Positions 1-7,151 of a stretch of DNA of 21,356 nucleotides are shown here, piece after piece (position 1 is the stretch's first letter; each line of letters opens with the position of its first letter). Origin of the DNA: CAZQAA01 sp964591255 (GTDB lineage Bacteria > Desulfobacterota > DSM-4660 > Desulfatiglandales > Desulfatiglandaceae); contig CAZQAA010000158.1 in the NCBI GenBank assembly GCA_964591255.1, forward strand, positions 1 through 21,356, in the 5' to 3' direction. The position numbers were made by a program, and so were the translations under genes. A model generated the notes under the pieces. The model saw only the letters and a program-made list of their open reading frames with translations. It had not been told where the DNA came from and searched no databases.

Positions 1-1
1 A

Positions 2-385
2 ATCGACCCTGATACGCCCCATCCTGTTATCGATATCCTTCCCGGGCAGAAAGACATTGTTGATAAAGGCGGAACCATGAGACTTGGGGCATACACAGCA
101 GTGTTAAAAGAGGGGACATCTGTTTATGCGCTTTATGGTGCTCCCGAGGCCTCAGAGAGACATAGACATCGGTATGAAGTGAATCCTGAATATCATTCTA
201 TTATTACCCAGAACGGGATGGTTTTTTCCGGAAAATCCCACGACGGGCGACTTGTGGAGTTTATTGAACTGCCCCACCTGAAATTTTTCATCTCTACTCA
301 GGCACATCCTGAGTTGAAGTCCAGCATGGACAGGCCTGCTCCACTCTTTTACGGTTTTGTAAAGGCATGCCTGGGCGAGTCTTGA
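2..385 (+). CDS. pyrG: CTP synthase, C-terminal end (partial)
   Basis: CTP synthase makes CTP from UTP, ATP and glutamine in the cytoplasm. Only the last 127 codons are in the window; the gene begins upstream. The frame is open from base 2 and belongs to the class I glutamine amidotransferase domain. It shows GGTMRLGAY, the basic stretch ERHRHRYEVN, and near the end AHPE, whose His (bases 305-307) and Glu (311-313) are the second and third members of the Cys-His-Glu glutaminase triad. The catalytic Cys lies outside the window. The ending FYGFVKACL is normal for the family, so the 3' end appears intact. The next gene follows in the same frame after a gap of about 125 bases. Confidence 0.95.
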   Translation: MDPDTPHPVIDILPGQKDIVDKGGTMRLGAYTAVLKEGTSVYALYGAPEASERHRHRYEVNPEYHSIITQNGMVFSGKSHDGRLVEFIELPHLKFFISTQAHPELKSSMDRPAPLFYGFVKACLGES

Positions 386-511
386 CCCACATTTTTTGTC
401 AATCCTATTTTAAGAGGTGGATGCTTTAAGCTGATTGTCAAGCATGTTAAGGGAGTGGAGGATTGCTCGCAAGTGTCCCGGGTTATTGATCTTAAAGAAG
501 GCCGTCTGCTT

Positions 512-1012
512 ATGGCGGTTAGGAGAGGATATCGCAACTGGTCTCACCGCTTTCAGGAAGAATTTGGCCTCAAGACACGGTTGAGTGATATCTCGATCAA
601 TACACTTTCCAGTCTCGCCCAGGCAAAGGAGAAGGAAATTTTTTATCTATACGATCTGATTATGAATCTTCATGGATTAGGCTCCGGGTTTGAGTTTGAC
701 GGATTAAGTCCCAAGGAGAAGATGAGGCTTGTTGACCAGTATCTGTTTCTTTTGGATCAGATACGCTTTGAATGTATGAAGAGATTGGGTTGGCTTACGG
801 GTTACCCCGGGGAAGAATTCACCCTGGTGGAATTGGTAATGGATTTTGATAGATTGGCACCAGACCTTCAGGCAAAGATTCCTGTCCTCAGTCCAAATCA
901 TCCTGAGTATGACAAGTATTGTCTTTCCAATACGTTTGATAAAGAGGCATTTATCAGGAAACTGATACCCTCTGCATTGAAAAAGATACGGGACTACTCC
1001 ACTACTTTATAG
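512..1012 (+). CDS. Conserved-looking hypothetical protein, about 166 residues
   Basis: I do not recognise this protein. It is soluble and largely helical by composition, with no signal peptide or membrane segment. It has charged helices (for example LAQAKEKEIFYLYDLIMNL) and an aromatic, acidic centre. The chosen start is ATG 512, preceded by AAAGAAGG at 494-501 with a 10-base spacer. GTG at 455 would add 19 residues but has its purine stretch right against the start codon. The frame stays open back to the pyrG stop, so a longer form cannot be excluded. Its 3' end converges with the minus-strand gene at 994-1251, overlapping by 19 bases. It could be co-transcribed with pyrG. Confidence 0.7.
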   Translation: MAVRRGYRNWSHRFQEEFGLKTRLSDISINTLSSLAQAKEKEIFYLYDLIMNLHGLGSGFEFDGLSPKEKMRLVDQYLFLLDQIRFECMKRLGWLTGYPGEEFTLVELVMDFDRLAPDLQAKIPVLSPNHPEYDKYCLSNTFDKEAFIRKLIPSALKKIRDYSTTL

Positions 1013-1251
1013 ACCGTATCGTTTTCTCTCACCCTTTCCTTTACCTTTATGCCTATGAGATCGCCCGCTTTTGCCACCTCAACAGATTGATTGTCCATTT
1101 CCATTGAGGCCACCTCTTCAATAAAATCGGTAGTGTGTCCCTTGTATCTCAACATGTCTCCCTTTTTTATTGATCCATTGGTTACCTCAATGGCCGCGAC
1201 GCCAGGTTTGGCAAAAAATTTTACAATTATTCCTACCTGTTCTTCCGGCAT
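994..1251 (-). CDS. Small EF-Tu domain-2-like (translation elongation factor-like) protein
   Basis: This 85-residue protein resembles the beta-barrel domain 2 of translation GTPases. It starts with VGIIVKFFAKPGVAAIEV, followed by the typical loop GSIKKGDMLRYKG and then AKAGDLIGIKV, the repeated strand-turn pattern of that barrel. There is no GTPase domain, so it is a free-standing barrel. Similar short proteins are annotated as translation elongation factor-like in anaerobic bacteria, and a related barrel closes some U32 peptidases. Its role is unknown. On the minus strand the ATG is preceded by a strong GGGGGAG ribosome site (plus-strand 1258-1264). A likely promoter and two hairpins lie upstream. 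The gene stands alone on this strand. Confidence 0.8.
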   Translation of the reverse strand: MPEEQVGIIVKFFAKPGVAAIEVTNGSIKKGDMLRYKGHTTDFIEEVASMEMDNQSVEVAKAGDLIGIKVKERVRENDTVYKVVE

Positions 1252-1271
1252 GGTTATCTCCCCCTATCAAA

Positions 1272-1306
1272 AAATCTGTAACAGATTTCAGGTTGCGTAA
1301 GCAACC
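1272..1306 (-). promoter_or_regulatory. Two tandem hairpins in the leader of the EF-like gene
   Basis: Two perfect inverted repeats lie 3 bases apart. One is AAATCTG-TAA-CAGATTT at 1272-1288; the other is GGTTGC-GTAA-GCAACC at 1291-1306. They sit just upstream of the ribosome site of the minus-strand gene and downstream of its likely promoter, so they would fold in its 5' untranslated leader. On the minus strand the promoter-proximal stem is GC-rich and the second is followed by T residues. They may affect RNA stability or translation; no known riboswitch is recognised. Confidence 0.5.
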
Positions 1307-1319
1307 CTTAATAATTAAA

Positions 1320-1347
1320 ACTATCTGAAAATCCAAACGATTGTCAA
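1320..1347 (-). promoter_or_regulatory. Likely sigma-70 promoter for the EF-like gene
   Basis: Reading the minus strand, TTGACA (plus-strand 1342-1347) and GATAGT (1320-1325) are separated by 16 bases. The -35 is a perfect match and the -10 matches four of six. Transcription would begin near 1313, giving a leader of about 60 bases that contains the two hairpins. Confidence 0.45.
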
Positions 1348-1451
1348 GTTTGTTTCTCAATATTGCGGAGGCTTTTCTTTTTATTGAACAGTTGAGCCTG
1401 TTTTGTTATCAGGTTGACGATAAAAAGGGGAATGTGGTAGGTATATAAATA

Positions 1452-1949
1452 ATGGAGCCTGATCTTTATTATTTGATGGCACAGGCCTTGAAAGAGGCAG
1501 AAATTGCGTTTCTGGAAGGGGAGGTCCCGGTAGGTGCTCTGGTGTCAGATCCAGAGGGCCATATTATCGCCAGGGCACATAATCAGCCGATATCCCTCAG
1601 TGATCCGACAGCCCATGCCGAAATTATTGCTATGAGGAGAGCGGGATTGTTGACACGGAATTATCGTCTGGTTAACACAATCCTCGTGGTCACTGTTGAG
1701 CCATGTCTGATGTGTATGGGAGCGGCGGTGAATGCCCGGATATCCAGGTTAATATTTGGAACTTTTGACACTAAATCGGGTGCGGCAGGATCGTTATATA
1801 ATATTGCAGAGGATGTTCGCCTGAATCACAGAATAAAAATTGATACCGGGATTCTGGAAGAGGAATGCAGATCCTTGATGCAAAGATTTTTCAAACTTCG
1901 CAGACAAAGAGGAAAAGATGCTGCCGGAGAGGTACCGAAGTGGTCGTAA
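1452..1949 (+). CDS. tadA: tRNA adenosine(34) deaminase TadA
   Basis: TadA converts A34 of tRNA-Arg(ACG) to inosine, which lets one tRNA read several Arg codons. The 165-residue protein has the zinc-dependent deaminase fold: H55-A-E57 (zinc ligand and proton-shuttle Glu) and PC85LMC88 (two Cys zinc ligands), with the opening GEVPVGAL. Length is normal for the family. The start at 1452 places the first helix (ALKEAEIAFLEGEVPVGA) as usual. The last eight codons, reading GEVPKWS and then the stop, lie inside the tRNA-Ser gene at 1926-2021, so the C-terminal tail is tRNA-derived sequence. No convincing promoter was found just upstream. Confidence 0.96.
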   Translation: MEPDLYYLMAQALKEAEIAFLEGEVPVGALVSDPEGHIIARAHNQPISLSDPTAHAEIIAMRRAGLLTRNYRLVNTILVVTVEPCLMCMGAAVNARISRLIFGTFDTKSGAAGSLYNIAEDVRLNHRIKIDTGILEEECRSLMQRFFKLRRQRGKDAAGEVPKWS

Positions 1950-2021
1950 CGGGGTCGACTCGAAATCGACTTGTCCCGTGAAGAGCGGGGCACGTGGGTT
2001 CGAATCCCACCCTCTCCGCCA
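1926..2021 (+). tRNA. tRNA-Ser (anticodon CGA)
   Basis: This is a complete class II tRNA with an encoded CCA end. The acceptor arm is GGAGAGG (1926-1932) paired with CCTCTCC (2011-2017), with discriminator G and CCA at 2019-2021. The anticodon stem GTCGA/TCGAC encloses the loop CTCGAAA, giving anticodon CGA, which reads UCG. A long variable arm with a CCCG/CGGG stem and the T arm GTGGG-TTCGAAT-CCCAC confirm serine identity. The first 24 bases are shared with the end of tadA, so the tRNA must be processed from, or transcribed within, tadA. Confidence 0.97.
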
Positions 2022-2088
2022 TTAACCACTTTAGCCTTGCATTATTATGCTTGTCTGTGTGTTAATCACTGTTTGTGATACCAAAGAA

Positions 2089-2094
2089 TATACT
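2089..2094 (+). promoter_or_regulatory. Possible -10 element for the second tRNA-Ser
   Basis: TATACT matches five of six positions of a sigma-70 -10 box, and its spacing would start transcription about 15 bases before the mature tRNA. No good -35 hexamer sits at the right distance. A small dyad, ATCAC-TGTTT-GTGAT at 2065-2079, lies just upstream. Co-transcription with tadA and the first tRNA is the alternative. Confidence 0.35.
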
Positions 2095-2116
2095 CATGTG
2101 TTATCCGTCATACTGC

Positions 2117-2209
2117 GGAGAGATGTCCGAGATGGCTGAAGGAGCGCGACTGGAAATCGCGTGTACCACCAAAATGGTACCGAGGGTTCGAATCCCTCTC
2201 TCTCCGCCA
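2117..2209 (+). tRNA. tRNA-Ser (anticodon GGA)
   Basis: This is a complete class II tRNA with encoded CCA. The acceptor GGAGAGA (2117-2123) pairs with TCTCTCC (2199-2205), followed by G and CCA (2207-2209). The anticodon stem CGCGA/TCGCG encloses CTGGAAA, giving anticodon GGA for UCC and UCU codons. The variable arm pairs TACCACC with GGTA-type sequence, and the T arm is GAGGG-TTCGAAT-CCCTC. It lies 95 bases after tRNA-Ser(CGA), so two serine isoacceptors are paired here. Confidence 0.97.
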
Positions 2210-2331
2210 ACCATTCTGCTTACATCAGAGACCTTGTACGATTCCGGTCTGTGCCGTGTCTGGTTCCTGTAGCATGAATCCCGGAAAAAGTGCTCTATAG
2301 GCTTGAACCATCCAGAGGATTGTTCGTCAAC

Positions 2332-3966
2332 ATGTCGTATGAAGTATTAGCCAGAAAATGGAGACCCCAGGTTTTTCAGGATGTTGTGGGGCAGGAACAT
2401 ATTACCAAAACACTGATTAATGCCATAAGGTTTGACAGGCTTGCACATGCCTATCTCTTTAGTGGGCCTCGAGGTGTAGGGAAGACTACAGTGGCCCGAA
2501 TCCTTGCAAAGGCCATAACCTGTGAAAGGGGTGAGCCTGGAACACCTTGTAATGACTGTCCATCATGTGTTGAGATAACCAATGGTTCGTCGGTAGATGT
2601 CCAGGAAATAGACGGGGCCTCTAACCGCAGGATTGAGGAGGTAAGGGAACTCCGGGAAAACATAAAATACTTACCTTCCACAGGTAAATACCGTATCTAC
2701 ATAATTGATGAAGTGCATATGTTGACAAAGGAGGCATTTAATGCCCTGCTCAAGACCCTTGAAGAGCCACCGTCACATGCGAAATTCATATTTGCAACGA
2801 CAGAAACCCATAAGGTGCCGGTTACAATTCTCTCAAGATGTCAACGGTTTGATTTTAAGAGAATTCCTCCAGCCCTGATAGTTAAGCATCTTGAAAGAAT
2901 AACGGAGGAGGAGAAGATAGATATAAGCCGCTCTGCATTAAGCCTCATTGCAAAAGAGGCCGAAGGCAGCATGCGGGACGCACAGAGCCTTTTGGATCAG
3001 GTGGTCTCCTTTAGCGGGAAAGATATAGATGACAGGCAGGTTATAGACATACTGGGCATTATTGATGCTGATATTATCTTGCGTGCTGCCAGTGCCGTGA
3101 TTGATGGAGCCGCGGTGGATTGTCTCGGTATAGTGGATGAAATATATAATTACGGCTATGATATAAAAGAATTTTACCGGGCCTTTATTCAGCATTTCAG
3201 GAACTTGTTGATTAGCCTGATGGATTTCCAAGACGACCTTCTTGATATGAGCGATGTTGAAAGGGAGGAATTGAGACATCAGGCCGAAAAAATGGGCATG
3301 GAAAAGGTGCAGTTTGTGCTGAATTTTTTGCTCAACCGGGAAAAGGACCTCGTGTCCACCACTCATCCACGTCTATTGATGGAAACTTTTATGATCAAGT
3401 TGTGTCATATAGATGATTTCCTTTCATTTGACGATCTGCTGAGAAAGATTGAGTCCCTGGAAAATAGATTGTTAGGTCATCTTCATAATACTCCTTTATC
3501 CAGCCATGAAAATGATTCAGCTCCAGATACAGACTCACAGGAATCAGAAGATCCAAATAAGACGTGTCTGGAAAGAGATGATCAGTCTCCTCCAGTTAAG
3601 TCTAAGTCATGGGAGGGATTCTTGAGCTTTCTATCATCACGAAACCGTGTGATGTATAATATGCTTAAAAGCTGGAATATGTTGAGTATAACCGAAAACA
3701 GAGTAGATCTGTCAGCCGGGAATGGACATTTTGCAGCGAACTATTTCAATGACAGGGAACGATTTGCCCAGCTCTCCAAGTATTGTCGCGAATTTTTTGA
3801 GAGGGATGTAAAGGTGAAGATAGTGGCAGATAGTTCTAATATATCCAAACCGGGTGTTACATCAGGCGATAGCAAGAAAAAAAAAACTGACATATCTTCC
3901 TCTGTCCAAGATATAATTGATATTTTTCATGGTGAGATAAAACAGATTACCCCCGATAGGGACTAA
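2332..3966 (+). CDS. dnaX: DNA polymerase III subunit gamma/tau
   Basis: DnaX is the ATPase of the clamp loader and the organiser of the replisome. The 544-residue protein has Walker A GPRGVGKT (45-52), a zinc module with Cys 64, 73, 76 and 79, Walker B DEVH (126-129) and the arginine-finger motif SRC (168-170). Clamp-loader domain III follows, then a poorly conserved acidic linker and a tau-like C-terminal part. The start is ATG 2332 because the family begins MSYEVLARKWRP; GTG 2290 would add 14 unconserved residues. The ribosome site is AGAGGA about 12 bases upstream. A run of ten A residues (3877-3886, Lys codons 516-518) lies just before the conserved C-terminal motif VQDIIDIFHGEI (525-536). 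First gene of the dnaX-ybaB-recR group. Confidence 0.97.
   Translation: MSYEVLARKWRPQVFQDVVGQEHITKTLINAIRFDRLAHAYLFSGPRGVGKTTVARILAKAITCERGEPGTPCNDCPSCVEITNGSSVDVQEIDGASNRRIEEVRELRENIKYLPSTGKYRIYIIDEVHMLTKEAFNALLKTLEEPPSHAKFIFATTETHKVPVTILSRCQRFDFKRIPPALIVKHLERITEEEKIDISRSALSLIAKEAEGSMRDAQSLLDQVVSFSGKDIDDRQVIDILGIIDADIILRAASAVIDGAAVDCLGIVDEIYNYGYDIKEFYRAFIQHFRNLLISLMDFQDDLLDMSDVEREELRHQAEKMGMEKVQFVLNFLLNREKDLVSTTHPRLLMETFMIKLCHIDDFLSFDDLLRKIESLENRLLGHLHNTPLSSHENDSAPDTDSQESEDPNKTCLERDDQSPPVKSKSWEGFLSFLSSRNRVMYNMLKSWNMLSITENRVDLSAGNGHFAANYFNDRERFAQLSKYCREFFERDVKVKIVADSSNISKPGVTSGDSKKKKTDISSSVQDIIDIFHGEIKQITPDRD
3877..3886 (+). other. dnaX: Ten-adenine run in dnaX, potential slippage site
   Basis: Ten consecutive A residues encode three Lys codons and the first base of a Thr codon. 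A shift of -1, or one added A in the transcript, leads to AAC then TGA at 3888-3890. Loss of one A leads to a stop after about ten codons. Either way the product ends near residue 520 without the last conserved motif. A-runs in dnaX are known slippage sites in Escherichia coli (ribosomal) and Thermus (transcriptional), but there they remove a much longer tau region. Confidence 0.45.
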
Positions 3967-3988
3967 AACACGAAAAGGAGATATTGAG

Positions 3989-4318
3989 ATGAAAGGTATG
4001 CCTAATATGGGCCAGCTGATGAAGCAGGCTCAACAGATTCAGAGCAAGATGGCCAAACTCCAGGAGGAATTGGCAGAGAAGACCGTTGAGGCATCTGCTG
4101 GTGGTGGTATGGTTACAGCGGTAGTCAATGGCAGGCAAGAGATCGTTTCTATACAGATTGATCCTGAAGTAGTTGACTCTGATGATGTGGAGATGTTACA
4201 GGATCTTGTTATGGCAGCGGTGAATGATGCCTTGACTAGGGCAAAGAACATGATGAGCGAGGAGATGGGAAACCTGACCAAGGGGATGAATATTCCGGGA
4301 ATGCCCGGGCTTTTTTGA
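3989..4318 (+). CDS. ybaB: YbaB/EbfC family nucleoid-associated protein
   Basis: A 109-residue DNA-binding protein of the YbaB/EbfC family, which forms dimers shaped like tweezers and coats the nucleoid. It has an N-terminal helix rich in Gln, Lys and Met (MGQLMKQAQQIQSKMAKLQ), a central strand region with GGGMVTAVVNGRQEI, and a C-terminal helix ending in a Gly/Met/Pro-rich tail. Length and layout are typical. AAGGAG stands a few bases before ATG 3989. It lies 22 bases after dnaX and 33 bases before recR, the usual order in many bacteria, which suggests one operon. Confidence 0.95.
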   Translation: MKGMPNMGQLMKQAQQIQSKMAKLQEELAEKTVEASAGGGMVTAVVNGRQEIVSIQIDPEVVDSDDVEMLQDLVMAAVNDALTRAKNMMSEEMGNLTKGMNIPGMPGLF

Positions 4319-4351
4319 TTAACAGGTGTATCTTTACGTTTTGGTTGTTTT

Positions 4352-4963
4352 ATGGGCATCTATCCACCATCACTTGAAAAGTTGATTGAACATCTCTCCA
4401 TGCTTCCCGGGATAGGGCAAAAATCTGCCACACGTGTCGCCTTGTTTGTACTAAGGAGCGATAGGGGCTTGGCTCAGGGTCTGGCCAGGAGTCTCCTGGA
4501 GGTAAAGGACAAGATCAGATTTTGTTCTCTCTGCTTTAATCTGACTGATAATGATCCATGCCCGATCTGCCTTGCTGATGATAGGGCCGACGGGACTATA
4601 TGTGTTGTTGAGAGTCCGGGTGATCAGCTTGCAATAGAAGAGGCGGGGATCTTCAAGGGAAGGTACCATGTCCTTCATGGTACCCTCTCTCCACTTGACG
4701 GAGTTGGACCTGAAGACCTGAAGATAGCCGAACTTATGGGCCGACTTGAGCCGGAGGGAGTCAAGGAAGTGATTCTTGCTACTAATCCAACCACAGAGGG
4801 TGAAACCACCGCCACTTTTTTGACAAAACTCCTGACCGAGAAAAAAAAGGAAATAAAGATTACCAGAATCGCGCTCGGAGTTCCTATGGGTGGTGATCTG
4901 AAATATATGGACAGGATGACATTACAGCAGGCCCTCAGAGGACGAGTGTCTGTAATCCCATGA
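4352..4963 (+). CDS. recR: Recombination mediator protein RecR
   Basis: RecR works with RecO and RecF to load RecA on gapped DNA. The 203-residue protein has the helix-hairpin-helix LPGIGQKSA (18-26), a zinc finger with Cys 58, 61, 70 and 73, and a Toprim domain starting VVESPGD (85-91). Length is standard. The ribosome site before ATG 4352 is weak, which suggests coupling to ybaB. The stop codon overlaps the start of the next gene in ATGA (4960-4963), so the downstream flavin dehydrogenase is probably on the same message. Confidence 0.97.
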   Translation: MGIYPPSLEKLIEHLSMLPGIGQKSATRVALFVLRSDRGLAQGLARSLLEVKDKIRFCSLCFNLTDNDPCPICLADDRADGTICVVESPGDQLAIEEAGIFKGRYHVLHGTLSPLDGVGPEDLKIAELMGRLEPEGVKEVILATNPTTEGETTATFLTKLLTEKKKEIKITRIALGVPMGGDLKYMDRMTLQQALRGRVSVIP

Positions 4964-6351
4964 TATCCAAATCAATTTTAAGAGATCTTTCTCTAATTGT
5001 TGGCAGGGAGCATCTGATAACAAGTCATGATGTGCTGTCTGAATATGCATCCGATGGGACAAGACTGGAATTTCTTCCCGATGCTGTGGCCTTTCCGCGG
5101 ACGAGTGATGAAGTCTCTCTGATCCTTCGCCTTGCAACAAGAGAGGGCTTTCCTGTCATCCCCCGGGGGGCTGGAACAGGCATGAGCGGAGGAGCGCTGC
5201 CTGTTAATGGCGGCCTGATCATGGCAATGGACAGGTTTGACCGCATTGTCACCATCGACCAGGACAATTTGATATGTAAAGTGGAGCCGGCGGTTGTTAC
5301 CGCACTTCTTCAAAAGGAGGTGGAAAGGGTTGGCCTTTTTTATCCTCCGGATCCAGCCAGTGCAGACAAATCCACCATAGGCGGAAACGTGGCCGAGTGT
5401 GCAGGAGGATTAAGGGCTGTAAAATACGGTGTTACTCGGGATTATGTAATGGGCCTTACAATGGTTCTCCCCACCGGAGAGGTGATGAAAGCTGGTGTGG
5501 AAACCATGAAGGGTGTTGCAGGTTATGATTTGGTTCGTCTTGTTGTGGGTTCTGAAGGGACGCTTGCGGTTGTTACGGAAATTACACTTCGCCTGGTCCC
5601 CAAGCCGGATGCAAAAAAGACAATGGTCGCATTTTTTCGCGATATATCATCAGCGCTTGGTGCTGTTTCCACTATAATTCGCCGCAGGATTATTCCGAGC
5701 ATCCTGGAATTTATGGACAGGCTTTGTCTGGATTGCGTGAGAGAGGATTTGGGTATTTCCATCCCGCGTGAGGCAGGCGCAATGTTGTTGATCGAGGTGG
5801 ACGGGTATGAGACGGCGGTTAGGGAGGAATACAGAATGGTAGAAAGTCTGTGCCAAGAGTGCGCGTGTGTTAGGTTTCAATCCGCCTCGGATAAAGATGA
5901 AGAGGAAAAACTGTGGGAGGCGAGGAGATCTGTCTCCCCATCGCTGTACAGGTTGAGGCCCCATAAGATAAGTGAGGATATTGTGGTCCCACGGAGCCGG
6001 TTGGCCGAGATGGTTACATATCTTCATGACTCAGGGGATAGATATGGGTTTCCGGTTCCTGTTTTCGGTCATGCAGGAGATGGAAATATGCATGTCAATA
6101 TCATGCTTGACAAGAATGACCCCCTTGAGATGGAAAAGGCTGGTACGTTTTTAAAAATCCTTTTTGATAAGGTCATTGAGGTGGGAGGGACAATTACTGG
6201 AGAGCATGGCATAGGTATCACCAAGGCTCCGTATTTGGGAATGGAGATAAGCCGGGATGGGCTGGAACTTATGAAGAGGATAAAAGAGGCATTTGATCCA
6301 AGAGGCATTTTAAATCCTGGCAAGATATTTGATATGGGAGAATATTCATGA
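4960..6351 (+). CDS. FAD-linked 2-hydroxyacid dehydrogenase (GlcD/D-lactate dehydrogenase family)
   Basis: A 463-residue flavoprotein of the vanillyl-alcohol oxidase (FAD-binding PCMH) superfamily. It shows the FAD pyrophosphate loop PRGAGTGMSGG (68-78), STIGGNVAECAGG (138-150), GSEGTLA (197-203), the metal/substrate motif FGHAGDGNMH (about 369-378) and GEHGIG (414-419) near the C terminus. Such enzymes oxidise D-lactate, glycolate or similar 2-hydroxyacids; the exact substrate cannot be read from the sequence. They often pair with an iron-sulfur GlcF/LdhB-type protein, but none is adjacent here. Instead it overlaps recR and the CooC-like gene by ATGA on each side. I am sure of the family, not of the substrate. 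Confidence 0.88.
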   Translation: MISKSILRDLSLIVGREHLITSHDVLSEYASDGTRLEFLPDAVAFPRTSDEVSLILRLATREGFPVIPRGAGTGMSGGALPVNGGLIMAMDRFDRIVTIDQDNLICKVEPAVVTALLQKEVERVGLFYPPDPASADKSTIGGNVAECAGGLRAVKYGVTRDYVMGLTMVLPTGEVMKAGVETMKGVAGYDLVRLVVGSEGTLAVVTEITLRLVPKPDAKKTMVAFFRDISSALGAVSTIIRRRIIPSILEFMDRLCLDCVREDLGISIPREAGAMLLIEVDGYETAVREEYRMVESLCQECACVRFQSASDKDEEEKLWEARRSVSPSLYRLRPHKISEDIVVPRSRLAEMVTYLHDSGDRYGFPVPVFGHAGDGNMHVNIMLDKNDPLEMEKAGTFLKILFDKVIEVGGTITGEHGIGITKAPYLGMEISRDGLELMKRIKEAFDPRGILNPGKIFDMGEYS

Positions 6352-7103
6352 AGATTGCAGTGAGCGGAAAAGGCGGGGTGGGCAAGACTACCTTTGCGGC
6401 ATTTCTTATAAAAGCCCTGGCGGACGAAGGGAAGAGGATACTTGCCATTGATGCTGATCCAGATGCCAACCTGGCTCTAGCCCTTGGCGTAAAGACAAGC
6501 GGTGATATTGTCCCCATATCCGAGATGAAAGAGCTAATTGAGGAGAGGACTGAGGCAAAGGTGGGCACCATGGGATCCTTTTTCAAGTTGAATCCAAAGG
6601 TGGATGATCTGCCTGAAAGACTTTCACTAAAAGTGGATGGTATTAAACTCATGATAATGGGTGGGGTAAAGAAAGGTGGCGCTGGATGTATCTGTCCGGA
6701 AAGTACCTTAATCAAGCAAATCGTGAGACATATTGTTGTAGCACGGGATGAAGTCGTGGTTTTGGATATGGAGGCGGGGCTTGAACATCTGGGCCGGGGC
6801 ACTGCTATGGCCGTTAATCGCCTCATAGTAGTTGTAGAACCTGGGAGAAGGAGTATAGAGACGGCCCGGCAGATCCGCAGGCTGGCACTCGATATTGGGA
6901 TAAAGGAGTTGAGCCTTGTGGGAAATAAGATCCGGACTGATAAGGACCGGGATTTTCTCTTGCAGGAGATGTCCGGGTTCCGGTTTTTGGGTTTCATCCC
7001 CTTTCGCAGCCAGATTATCGAGGCCGATCTGGAAGGAAGCGCTCCATTTGATCGGGATCAGGAAACGTTAAGGGATGTCAAGGAGATGATAAAGAGATTG
7101 TGA
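6348..7103 (+). CDS. cooC: CooC/AcsF-type nickel-enzyme maturation ATPase
   Basis: A 251-residue SIMIBI-class P-loop ATPase. It has the deviant Walker A GKGGVGKTT (7-15), the switch DADPDAN (35-41), the dimer-interface metal motif C114-I-C116 followed by PE, and the signature DMEAGLEHLGRGT (140-152). These features are typical of CooC and AcsF, which help insert nickel into carbon monoxide dehydrogenase or acetyl-CoA synthase. MinD-type cell-division ATPases lack the Cys-x-Cys motif. It is cytoplasmic. Its start overlaps the end of the flavin dehydrogenase by 4 bases. No CO dehydrogenase gene lies in the window, so its client would be encoded elsewhere in the genome. Confidence 0.87.
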   Translation: MKIAVSGKGGVGKTTFAAFLIKALADEGKRILAIDADPDANLALALGVKTSGDIVPISEMKELIEERTEAKVGTMGSFFKLNPKVDDLPERLSLKVDGIKLMIMGGVKKGGAGCICPESTLIKQIVRHIVVARDEVVVLDMEAGLEHLGRGTAMAVNRLIVVVEPGRRSIETARQIRRLALDIGIKELSLVGNKIRTDKDRDFLLQEMSGFRFLGFIPFRSQIIEADLEGSAPFDRDQETLRDVKEMIKRL

Positions 7104-7151
7104 TTATGGTTCTCTTTATAAAATTATTCGGCCAAAGGAGATTATTTTATT

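Noticed and set aside
413..429. Mini-frame ATG-CTT-TAA after an AGAGGTGG ribosome-like site
   Set aside because: Two codons are too few to support as a leader peptide; probably chance.
1926..2209. tRNA-Ser genes as an integration site for a genomic island
   Set aside because: No integrase, no repeat of the tRNA 3' end and no foreign-looking gene is found; flanking genes are core genes.
2075..2272. A 65-codon plus-strand open frame across tRNA-Ser(GGA)
   Set aside because: Most of it is tRNA sequence and it has no ribosome site; it is an accidental reading of the tRNA.
2938..3366. A 142-codon minus-strand open frame opposite dnaX
   Set aside because: It lies wholly within conserved dnaX sequence and shows no family resemblance.
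6269..6997. A 242-codon minus-strand open frame opposite glcD and cooC
   Set aside because: It runs antisense to two strongly conserved genes, is rich in Ser, Ile and Pro as expected of a reversed frame, and has no recognisable motif.
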